Of a stretch of DNA of 64,000 nucleotides, positions 38,221-55,488 are shown in pieces. This DNA comes from Anthoceros angustus. Lineage: Eukaryota > Streptophyta > Anthocerotopsida > Anthocerotales > Anthocerotaceae. A program made the position numbers and the translations under genes. Every line of letters begins with the position of its first letter. Within the stretch, counting starts at the first letter, position 1. A model generated the notes under the pieces. That model saw nothing but the letters and a program-made list of their open reading frames with translations. It did no database searches and was not told where the DNA came from. The DNA lies in the NCBI GenBank assembly GCA_010909165.1, contig VJWM01000223.1:236366-300365 (forward strand), written 5' to 3'.

Positions 38221-41200
38221 CTACCTTCTTCTAAGGTCCCAAAGGCAGATTGTCTTGTCCATCGAGCTTGAAAGCAGATAATTCTCATCGACTGCTTGTA
38301 GCTGTACTTGCCAACTAGCAAAGCCAAGGTCAGGGTATTTCTCAAGAAACCCAAACACCGCTAGGTTAGAGCAAGGACAGCTGCTGCCTACTACCTTAGT
38401 GATGAGGCCGTCATGAGCCCGCCAGTTAGCCAACATGGTACCACATCTGTAGTCCAGCAACCTACAGTTCCCGATGCTGTCAGCAACAGCTATCCAGGAC
38501 GACGCATCAGGACTTCTCCTGTTGAATGAAGAGTTCTGCACACCAGAGGAGGCAATGCTACACACGGGGGCCGTAGGGGATTCAAGTGAATGGCATCTCC
38601 AAGAAAATAGAAGTTGGCCCATGGTGAGATCTATGAACCTGCAGCACAAACGAGATCACAGGGTGTGATAACACAATAGATGGGAATATTCAGGTTGGAG
38701 TTAAGCGGAGCAATTGACCTGGCGATACTCACCTCAAGAACCCTTCCGCTGTACCCGTCAACATCCTTGCTTCAGCTGCCATGTAGTGCATGCTAGTATA
38801 CATGCCAGCTACGTGGTTAGTGAGTGAGCTCGACAAGCTACCCCCTTTTCCTGCTACCCTCGTGTCTGATGAGCTTTTCTCCACACCTGGAGATGAACCT
38901 GCAGATTCACTCACACAGAAGATGAGCTCTGCGGTATGTTTGTCCCATATGCGAAGTGACCCATCACAGGAGGCAATCCTGTCGCTTCCTCTTAAAAAGC
39001 AAACATCATGTAAAGCCTGAAAGCAGAGCAACAGCCTTTGTCAGCACCATCTCGAATACCATCTCTGGAAGGGCAAGGTTGCAAGGCTACGTGATACATA
39101 CCTCATCGTGACTGCCATATTCTAGCACACACTCTGACGTAGCAAGTTTCCATTGCCGGACACTTGCTGCACCTTTAGCCCCTCTACCCGCAGTAAGCAA
39201 AGTGCTCTCGTCATCAGCCACATCTATGGCCCGCATTACTCCACTATGAGCTTGCCAAGAGTGTACCGCCACCGCATTCAACTCCCACAAGTTCTTGTTA
39301 GGAGAAAAAATCCCTCGCCCTGTACCGGCTTTTCTAAGCACCTCTGCAACTTCCGACCCATCCTCATAGCTAGGCACCCAAAACCAAGGTTCTCTATCAT
39401 GTGATACTGTTTCACCTGTCCTAATTGTGTTCTCCGTATGCCTTGGAGCCTTCCCTGCTATTGATTGCGGTACTGACCAGCCTACTCCATCAAGTAGGAG
39501 GTTGGCAGGGTCTGAATAAGGAGAGAAGTGCTTTGCTGGTGGCCATGAGGCAGGTCTCCTTGTTCGCAAGATTTCGCCCCCAAACTAGATGGTACAAAAA
39601 CATGAATGCTACGCATTTAGACCGTCAGGAGAAAATTGAAAAGGCAGCCACGGAAGGTTCTCTTGCCTCATCTAGCTCCCTTAGTACCTGCCAATTGAAG
39701 TTTGTAAGCAGAGCTTGCTCTACTACTGGCCAACTTGGAAGATTTTCTCTGAGCCGCTCTATTCCCACTATCGATGCCAATACTGGGTACAAGATATGCC
39801 TGGCAGCAAGAACCTTATCACGTACCGTAACACCAAAGATCTTGGAAGTTCAAGCAGTGAACCGTAACACTTACAGGACAGATGGGCTGACATCTTCTCG
39901 AACACTTGATTCCAGAATTGTGGATTCAACAAGCAGACCACGCTGTTCCACATGATCTCTGGCCCTATTGGCAGTCTTGATAGGGACCCCTTCAAAAACC
40001 TGCCGGAGATGGGGTAACACGTACAGCACTGTTGCTTCTGGTCCAGCATGCTCACAAATGGCCAGCAATGCCTTGGCACCACACTGCAATAGAAATAGAC
40101 AGAACACCTTCACTTAATTTCTTTGGCTCACAGGACGCTGAGCAGTGATTAAGCTTGCCTAGTTGACTCCGGAGGTGAAACACAACAAGATATACCTGAG
40201 CCAAATTCGAATCACCGTGAAGAACTTGTACATAAATAATGGACAGATCCTGTTGGCAATACAACCAAGGCCTTGAGAATAGTCGAGACAATAATACCAG
40301 CATGCAGCTGCAGGTACAAATTCTATGAAGGGGTATCCAAACAAAGGTCCTACTCTCAGAAACTTGACAATCAATGTAGCTGGTGAAAGTAAGACTATCA
40401 GGCGATCCAAAGCGGAGATTGCATGGAGCACTGCTGATAGTCCCCAGATCTGAGATTGTCCATGTCCTTCCTTCATAGTCGACTTTGTTGCAGTTGAAAG
40501 GAGTGCCAGAAAGGGTGGAAGTAAATGTTTTACAACGGCCTGCTCCCCAAGGCGCTTTCCTAGGACATACGTGAGGTGTCCTATGAGTGAACTACTTAGC
40601 TGCAGGGTTTGACTTTCAAATTTGAGGCAGGTCCAAACAGTTCAAGATTGAGAAGAGGTCCTCACCAATCCCAACTAGCACCTCAATTCCTTCCGTTGTA
40701 ATATCCCGCCCAAAGCATTGCAAAAGTGGCCACACAGTCTACAAAATAGAGTATATTACACTGTACCTCAGTTCTCAATTCTGTTCTTTAACAGTCAACA
40801 GCCAGGTATCACGCCAGCTATTGTTCTCCAGATTGCCGAAACGTTTAGGCATGCAGAGCAGCATTCCTAAAGTGACGGCAGCACACAAATGTGACACCGC
40901 TATCACAGTACGCAACTCAAATTGACAAATTGAGGTGCTGTTACCTGATGTATAGTGATAGGAACTCCCAGTTCCTGACACATACTTATAAGTACTGTGG
41001 AAGCAGCAGCAGCAGGAGAGCTTCTCTCTGCAGAGTGGTGTAGATTTGTCATTATGGCAAAGTGAATATAGTCTAGATATGACTGACTGCCAACAGTCTT
41101 TCTCAACTCTCGAACAAAAGGAGGTTGTAGTATGGCAACTTTCAACTCCAAAGAATCTTGACTCTGCAAACGTGTACAGTATGTCCAACGGTGAAGTTGT

Positions 41201-44200
41201 CTGCAGAAATGGAAAGCTTGATTCACCATTCACTACCCATCCAAAATAAGAATATCAACAGCAATCTCAATACAATCTCACCAGCAAGAGCTGTCGGATA
41301 GCTGGTAGAAGTAGCTGAACTGATGTACAGAGTTTCAGAGCTCTAAGAAGTGAGGTGAGGACAGTCACAACTTTCATCGCATCTATGTTCGCTGCTGGCG
41401 GGCTAAGAACAGAGAGTACTGGAGAAGCCAACAGCTCCACAGCACGTGGGCCTACCAGTTGAAACACCTGAGCTTCTGCCAGCCTTGTAGCATACTCCAG
41501 ACAACCACTTTGGGTATCCAAGACTTGGAAGGAAGACAAAACACTGTACGCTGAATGGATCGTAGAAGGAAAGAAGGAGGATCTCAATAGCCTGCCTGCA
41601 GTGGGTCGTCTGCACAAGCCACCATATACAGCTGATGCATGAGTATTCAGCAGCGCGTGCTATACTATGCTATACAAGTGTCTCTCCACAGGTCTCTCCT
41701 GTGGAGAGACACTTTCAAGAGCTAATGGCATATAAGCAGGGCAACAAAATCAAGTAGTGAAATGAGACCCCATACAGAGCAGACTTGGAGTGGCCAGAGT
41801 TAGACAAATAACAAACCCAGAAGAATCGGGATTAATTGCTGCTCTGACTAGGTGCTGTACATGTAGAGGTAGCTGTTCCACCAGCTCAGGAATGACACCC
41901 CTTTCCGAATATGCCACAGCTGAAACAGAATCAAAAAGGGGTGTGTGAAGATATATCTCTGCTATTATACAGCCTGCTGCAAAAATGTCATCACTGAAGG
42001 CCTGAGGGGAACAAGTCGCCGAAGTATCAGCCAAGAATGTTGCATCCTCATAGGTCCAAACATTGCAACCTGCAAGGTCAAGGTTTCTAGCACCATTTGC
42101 AACAGAAGGATCTTCAAGAAGACCAGAGTTATCTTCGTTGCATTCTTGCTGAGCCATATTGTAGTCTAGGACGGATTCTACTAAGTCCATACTACATTCG
42201 TGATCAGAAGGCATTCGAAGTTCTCCATTCAAAGTTGGGGGCTTATACAAAGGTGACAAGTGCCGGTGCTCTTCACGGAATGCAACAGCACACTCAACCT
42301 CTTCCAGTGGTGACACAAACCTGGAGAAGTGACTGTTCAAAAATTCACTGCTATTACCGCTCATACCATTACCAGACATAGGAGGATGCTCTGTACACTG
42401 AGTTGTATTCAAGGTATTCACAATGGGAAAGCTTTCTTCAGGGAGGCAAACATTTGCAGCAGAGTTCGTGGTGATGGGCTGAGATCCCAGTTGCCCTGCA
42501 TGCTGCTGGCGTGCTGGATGAGGAGTAGAGAAAATCTGACGGCGTCCACATGCTCTCGGGATCATAGGGTCAGTGCTGGATAGAAGTACATTCTTAGCAG
42601 CAAAAGCAGCCTCACCGGACAGCTTGTAGCCAAAAGTCAGGTCAATCCAATGGTGCAATTTGCTTGAAACATAGTTACTCTCCAGGGCAGCACGATGCAA
42701 GGAGATGAAATGCTTGGGACCCTCTGCCCAAGATGGGACAGCAAGGTCAGCCATGCCAGCATGCACTGAACAGAAGATATTGGGGTCACTATAGAACTCA
42801 GGAATGCACTCATCAGGTGTCCACTGATAAAGGCGATTCATGCTTGCTGGATACTCATTTGGTTCGTACACAGAACGGACAGTACGTCGAAGAACACTCA
42901 ATGGTAATCTTCGAGCCTTGTAGATACAGACAGCTAACTCTGAAAGGCATTCATCTGAGACATGATGAGGGACATCAGAGGTCGCATAGGTGACATCCAA
43001 CTGCTCATCTCCCTTCGCCAAACGCCATTTACTCTTAGTGAGATCACGCCAACCAGGAGCAGAGGATTCATCTGGCAGGCAGCAGAAATCTATTACCCAT
43101 GGCATTACAGGATGAAAACACCGGTCACCCCACTTCCTCCCAGCTACTCTGTTCAGAAAGAGTAGGTATTCATAGTTACTCAGATCACCTCTCCACCATC
43201 TTCCAAAAGCACTTCTCCACTCAGATGGGTCAAGTCTTACTCCATCTTCATAACTGGGAGCTGAGTCAGGAATAGCTCCTGAAAACTCTGTGCTTATAGG
43301 TCTTGGGCATTTTGGGCTGGAAAGCCAGCACCACAGACTCGGTGTGAGCAGAATGTTTGACGGTTGAAGATCGCCATGGGGAATGCCCAACCCATGGCAG
43401 TGTGCCAAACCTGAGAGTAAACCATACACCAGAAGGCGAACATGGTCATCCCCTCCTAAAGCATGAGGACTGAAATACAGCACGTCCTTCAGAGTATAAG
43501 CTGCGTGAGGATAAATAATGAAGAGCACCTCCAGTCCTCTAAGAACCCCCAGCACAGGCGTGACATTTGCATGTCTGCTTCTTCCTAGCAAGGAGCTGAT
43601 CTGAGAATCTCTCTGGTGATTCTGGGGTTTGGAGGCCTCCGATTGTCTTTCACATAAGCCATTGCAGTTGTAGCAGGACAACACATTTACCAATGCTGCA
43701 TAAGATGCTGGCTGAATATGTATATTTGCAGTCAGTGCGGCCAGAATTCTTGTAATTGGTGCTTCGAATTCATACTCTGGTGCAAAACTGCATTCACATA
43801 CAGTATCTGCTGGCTCATGTGAGGAGATCACCCCACTATCAGCATGGCTAGTACAAGTCTGGCATCTCAGTGGTTGCCTTTCTTCATATTGAACTCTGCA
43901 AATGGCAAACTTGTGAGCACCCACCAACGTTGCACATGAAGCAACTGTAAAAGCAAGCCATTTTTTGCAAACTTCTTTATCACAGGCTATGAGAGAAGAA
44001 GCATGCGACAAAACTCAGCTAGCAAGCATAGCAGCATATCTGTGCTCAGACCTCGGATGCCCAGGATCTCCCTTCACGACTTGGATCACAAACTTGATTG
44101 TCTTGTCGTGCCTGCACATGAGGCAAAGCAATTGTACACAGAGCGTACAACATGACAAAGGCCTGAGACAGGCCTTTCGAGCATCCAAAATTTGCTTCAG

Positions 44201-44516
44201 CTCAATTCTAGCCTCAAGTATCAGCAGAACGTGCTCTCCCTCTACGAATGCCATACATACCCTTCTTTTGCCGGAACATCCACCTGCACAGACCTCCGTC
44301 AGCATAACTGCCCCAATATGAAAAGCCATTCTTTTCTACACCATAGGACCGATAGGAGCTTGGAAACTGGTTGCGATTTCTAGTACCTACCTCGCAAACG
44401 ACAAATGAACCACCGCTGGTAGGAGAAGAGAAGAGGCCATGCGACACCAGCACGCGTGATGAGAAGCTGTGCTGAATATGATTCTCTAGAGTCGCGAGTG
44501 ATTGAGCTTGGCCCAT
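38221..44516 (-). CDS. GFS12: GFS12-type protein: kinase-like, BEACH and WD40 domains (many exons)
   Basis: Plant BEACH-domain protein; Arabidopsis GFS12 acts in vacuolar trafficking and effector-triggered endomembrane processes (family knowledge). ATG 44516 (MGQAQSLATLENHIQHSF), first exon to 44391. A large exon or exon group at about 44011-41790 holds a kinase-like region with HGDLQPSN (HGD replaces HRD) and the BEACH domain (SNYEYLLFLNRVAGRKWGD, WIDLTFGYKLSGEAA), about 215 residues. Middle exons at about 41617-39590 hold helical repeats. Resolved 3' exons are 39584-39102, 39016-38733, 38638-38395 and 38301-38221 with WD40 repeats (SSSMDKTICLWDLRRR, stop). Other splice sites, especially 44390-44011 and 41740-39600, were not resolved. 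No clear inactivating stop was seen. It is divergent from RECQ4. Confidence 0.88.
41676..41714. repeat. Perfect 16-base inverted repeat in a GFS12 intron
   Basis: aagtgtctctccacag and its exact complement are separated by gtctctc. It lies in the stretch between the BEACH exon and the next GFS12 exon. Confidence 0.85.
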
Positions 44517-44929
44517 CCAGCGACGCGCATAGCAGAGCACAGAGCTCCACCGTCGCCACCCACCAACCCGAACTGCATCAGTCCTGCATAATATTCCCTC
44601 CTCTTAATAAATCTTAATTAATACGTATTTATTATGTCGTCTTCCCGCCTACGTCGATTACCGACTCCTTTGAAGTGGGCTTTGCGCGCTTGAATTGGAC
44701 CGTGATGGTCCCGGTTGCTTCGAGCCTGTCGTCTAATTCGCACTCGCGGCACTGGGACGGGCGCCGTCCAGCTGCTGCTGCTTCTTGAGGCATGAACATT
44801 GCAAGACCCTTCCTGTAAGCGCTGGCTCCAGATTCAGCTTCAAAATGCATACCTGCTGACACTGACGGTTTTGCACATCTCAGGATGTTCCTGGCCTTTC
44901 TTTGTCTCCTCTTTTCTGTCGCGTTCAAG
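44517..44929. promoter_or_regulatory. Shared upstream region of GFS12 (minus) and RECQ4 (plus)
   Basis: About 400 bases between two divergently read genes. A short AT-rich block (44605-44635, with attaatacgtatttatt) sits near the centre. An ATG at 44792 with a GTAAGC donor at 44815 could be the RECQ4 first exon, but its phase does not fit the next exon I identified, so the start stays open. Confidence 0.5.
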
Positions 44930-51196
<6,267 letters not shown>

Positions 51197-51720
51197 CGAA
51201 TTTGTCGTAAAGACCATCGATTGGAACATCCTCGTGTCACCTACATTTGTGTTCCTCGCATTACAGACGAATTCGTTCACTGGTGGCATTACGTAAAGCC
51301 TTTCCGCCCTGTGTACTGTACTCTCTGCAAATATCTTCTGGTGTCCTCTGTTTTCTCTCTGCCTCGGGAGGCTTCACATGTTGGAGACACAGGCTGTGGG
51401 ATTCAGCCAGTGTTGAGGATAATGAAAATTTTATTGCACAACGAGATGTTACAGCTTACAAGAATGGTAACAAGCGGCAGCACTTGTGGCACAGTTAGCA
51501 ACCGGCCGCCTTCATCCCTAAATCCTAAGACCTGTCGTACCTGGATGCAGGTTAGCATAAACTTCTGACAGCCCAGGTATCGGCCCTCAAATGAATGCCT
51601 CGCATTTGTGAGGACAACGAATCAAGTGCATGAATACAAAACGCGAAGTACAGAAACTTGTATCTACAGCTAGCAAGGCTCTAAGATGCATGGGGGCAGG
51701 TTGCGCCCTCCGTGCGAGTC
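51197..51720. other. Convergent 3' region of RECQ4 and the beta-helix gene
   Basis: 524 bases between two stop codons. No gene. Short open frames over 51221-51568 lack any family resemblance. Confidence 0.6.
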
Positions 51721-53689
51721 TTAGAAACTCAATGGTACCGTCCTCCATATGTTGAAGAAGGAGAAGGCACCGGAATCATCCAGTAGTCGAGGCCCGACCT
51801 TGCTCCTGGGACAAGACTTGAAACCAGGATACTGCTGCCGAATGACGGAGGCACTGGACAACCCAAAATCGTTGGCCGCCGCGTTCAAGAAGCCCACCTT
51901 GGCCCAGGGCGGTTTCACAACGCCAGGCTTGAGGCGGTTGTTGGCAGTGTAGTAGTACTTGTACTCCAGCACATTCATCTTGGGCACATTGGGCAGGCTA
52001 TCGCAGAACCTGTAGTTGGGCTCCGACCACGGGGGCAAGTGGAACGCGTCCACTATGCTCAGCTTCACCACGTTCCGGGTGGGCATTCCGGTGCAGCCTC
52101 CGGTCTGGCTCGCGCTGGACCCTCCTCGCGGATTGCAAGAGAGGCCATTCACCGACCTCTGAGCGCAGAAGTGGTTCAACCACGGGTACGCCTGCACCCA
52201 CAACGTCGACCACTCCATGATCGATTCATCACATGTCACATGCTACGCAAGCTTATCTCCACCGCAGGAGAGAAACGGGCAGGAATCCACCCTACCTACC
52301 TTATTGAAAGCGGGAGAGTTGTACGACAGCTTGCGCTGCTGCTCCCAGAAGCTGCCGGGAAACGTAAGGCAGTTGTTCACCTCCCAGTTCTGGCAAGAAT
52401 ACCATCCCGCGCACTGAGTCTGGTTGATGGCCAGCACGCTGGTGACAATATTGTTGTGCCCGGAATTGAGCTTGATCCCATCCAAGTTGTGGGCGCACAC
52501 CGCCCCATCCACCACCACTCCAGACGAGGTGAAGTCCAGGTAGACGCAGTGCTTGCCCCCGATGACGTAGTTGCAGGACAGATAGTTCCCAGGATTCACC
52601 CAATGCGTGTCGAAGTAGAAGCCGGTGGCATCGTGATTGGGCTCGAAACCCGGGTCGAACTCGATCAGGTTCAGGCTCATGGTGTTGAGCATGCAGTCGC
52701 CCACGTTGCTGGTCCCCATCCCGCACTGGATGCCCGCGAAGTAGTGGTTCCGGAGCTCGTTGAACATGATCCGCACCCCGACAGCTCCCCGGAACAGAAC
52801 GATCCCGACGACGCCTCCGCTGAACTTGTTGTCCTCCACGATGATCTGCAATGGCGACATTGGATTCGATCCCGGTGGACGCACACTCTCAACACCATCG
52901 CACATCAGCAGGCTAGGGGGCACTTACCTGGGATCTGATCAGCTTGGTCCCGTCTCCAGACAGCCCAATCCTGAGGCAGGCAAGGTTATCGCTCTTCACA
53001 GCCACGGTGCAGGCCCGCATCCTGGTCTCCGTGGTCCGGAAAATGTCCACCCTGCCGGTCAGGGTGAGGTGCGAGAGCGTGATCCCCCACGTCTTGTACA
53101 CGAAGATGGCCGCGCAGGCCAAGGGATCCCCGAAGCCCACCTCCTTCCCCAGCTGCCGCCTGTCGCACAAGGCCGTGTTCTTCCCGGTGTCGAACCGGAT
53201 CTTGGTCACCACCACGTTGGAGACGTTGGAGAGCTGCAGCAGCGGGAAGGCCCCGTACTGCGCGTACCCGATCCGGAAGCCCCCGTTCTTGGAGGTGGCG
53301 GAGGTGAGGATGGTGCACGAGAAGCCCTGCCCGAGCAGCGCGGTGGCCCGCACCCACAGGTCGTTCTGCAGCACCAGCTTCACGGTCTGCCGTTCCGGGT
53401 ACTTGAGCCGCAAGCTCAGCTGCGAGGCCGACCTCACCGGGATCGTGATCTGGCTCGCGGAGCAGGGCCCGGCTGCACAGCGTTGCACACACATCCCACG
53501 TCAACAGCCCACCATCACGATCCGCTCTGCACAAGGCCGCCGGCTCTAGAAGCATGACCAACATCACCCACAAACTCATCCACAATGCACACCTTGGGCC
53601 AAGAGAATGTGGCCGTGCTGCAGGCAGCAGAGCGCTGCCACCCCCAGCAGCAGCATGTAGGCCTGCCTGCAGTACCCGGAGGACGCCAT
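51721..53689 (-). CDS. Secreted parallel beta-helix (pectin-lyase-fold) protein, 4 exons, 569 aa
   Basis: Exons: 53689-53593, 53472-52928, 52845-52300, 52242-51721; GT-AG, sum 1710 nt. The first exon encodes a signal peptide (hydrophobic AYMLLLGVAALCCLQ), so export to wall or apoplast is inferred. The body has short Asn-rich beta turns (NKFSGGVVGIVLFRG, NHYFAGIQCGMG, HNLDGIKLNSGHNNIVT) typical of right-handed beta-helix folds, and many Cys, likely in disulfides. I do not recognise the catalytic set of a specific polysaccharide lyase or hydrolase, so the activity is unknown. Coding DNA is GC-rich compared with its surroundings. The last exon (after about residue 396) contains a distinct Cys-containing region. 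No defects. Confidence 0.75.
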
Positions 53690-55488
53690 TCCCTGCATTC
53701 CTCGCATAATACTCCTACCTCCTTCAGGCTCCGATTCTTGGACCGGCTGTCGAGGACGCTGCAGCCATGCTATAGCAACATGCCGGGCTGGGCGGCAATG
53801 GGAACGGACATGGCTGGAGCCGGAGCAGGGCCGATGTTGGGCAGCGGATCGTTCTCGGGAAACCGACGAAGACAGCGGGGATGGAGGAGGAGCAAAGGCA
53901 GCGGTAGCGGAGGGTGGGAGTGCTTTTATAATCGCAGCAGGAGGAACACACTTTGACCCGAATAGAAACCGGAGTGGCTGTGGGTGCCGGGATGCACGGA
54001 GGCTGGTACGGCAGTTGTTGATTCATGTCAACCAACGTGGTCTGAACTCCGAGCCCCACGTTCGTGCATCTTCCACTTGCTTCCTCGCCCGCCAGGTTTG
54101 CCCCCTTCCACTTAATTTAGAGCTCCCGTTAGCGGACTTCTACAATATGTGACCTGTGAATGGGGGGTACTGTGCGAGGGCATCCTTTTCCTACCACCAA
54201 CACGCGACAAGCATTTCAATTTCCGTCGTTGGACTTGTACCATGCTGTGTTGCTGATAAGCTCCTTGCACCAAGGGCATCCTTAACCTCTGGGCACCTTA
54301 TCTAAGTACGCGCATATGCTTCGGAATGACGTTTGATAAACGTGCGTCTATCTTGCCTAAGCTGCTTGGGTGACAATTTTGTACCAAGTCCCACGACGGT
54401 AATCCGTCCTTAGTGGACTTAAATAAAATTCTTCTTCTTCTTCCTCATAGCGTGTCCAAGCTACTCTTGCACCCACCAAGGGCATTCTTTCCTTCGAGGC
54501 ATCTCATCTGGATACCAATTCAAGCACAGGATGCAATCTAAATGGCATGTACCCATTCAAATATCGATTCAAACATAAGAGGCTTTACAACCATCTCACG
54601 TATCCATTACAACCATCTTAAGTACCCATTAAGCACAGAATGTTGACAACTACCTACACTTTTATAAAAACATACTAATTTAGGCTAAGCCATTTCTGTT
54701 GGTGTACAACCTTACTCGTGTTTACTAAGAGTACTGATTGTGGGGCATAGCCACGTTTCTATAAATGTGTATTGGTTCATGTTTAGTAAGAATATTGATT
54801 GTGGGGCATAGCCAGGTTTTTATAAATGTGTATCGGTTCATGTTTAGTAAGAAATTGATTGTGGGGCATTGTCACTCTTTTATAAAAGTGTATCACGTCC
54901 GCCTAAGCCATTTTGGTTGGTCTACATAAAGGGGCTCGTGTTTGGTAAGAGTATTAATTGTGGGCATCGACCTCCCAGCAGTTAGCCTGTAATATTGCAT
55001 GAGAATTATTGGCAAGTTATTGAGTTGTGGGACTTAAAATATTGTAGTTAAAACAGCTAGAAATTGAGAAACAATATCCTAAATTAGAAAAATACTCTAA
55101 TTAAAAAAATCCTATTATGAAGTTTTTAACTTCTTAAATGAGGATCCACAACTATTATATAAGGGGGCCCTTGTCTAGTGCAAGCGATTAAAAAGAGTCT
55201 AGTATTGAGGAGGGATAGAGAAGGAGGGTGTGTGTTTTTGTATATGTTTTCTTACTTGAGGATTCTTTTATACCTATATATATTTGCTTCAAGCAGTTGC
55301 TTTAATGTATGTTCTCTAGTGCTGTGATACTTGGAGACCTCTAAATCTAGTGTGGACTATTGAAGTAGAGTGTATATGTTAAAGTGTATATGTGTCTTCT
55401 CAGCTCCTCGTTAGAGCTTCTATCTTTTGGACCTATCTATCTCTATATATATATCTATATCATACAATATTTTATCCATTTGTACAAT
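53690..55488. other. Intergenic; AT-rich right half with nested repeats
   Basis: About 1.8 kb. The left 300 bases are probably promoter and 5' UTR of the beta-helix gene. 54682-54955 carries nested repeats. 54980-55488 is AT-rich with TATATATATATC near 55445, and may be the OTU gene promoter. No gene recognised. Confidence 0.55.
54682..54955. repeat. Nested direct repeats: three 60-base units inside a duplicated flank
   Basis: Three copies of a unit containing ttgattgtggggcat and tataaatgtgtat (54729-54790, 54791-54850, 54851-54901) lie between two related flanks that share ctaagccattt, gttggt and tcgtgttt (about 54682-54728 and 54902-54955). Confidence 0.75.

Noticed and set aside
52039-53557. 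Plus-strand open frames opposite the beta-helix gene
   Set aside because: The minus strand gives a complete four-exon gene with a signal peptide; the plus frames are shadows of GC-rich codons.
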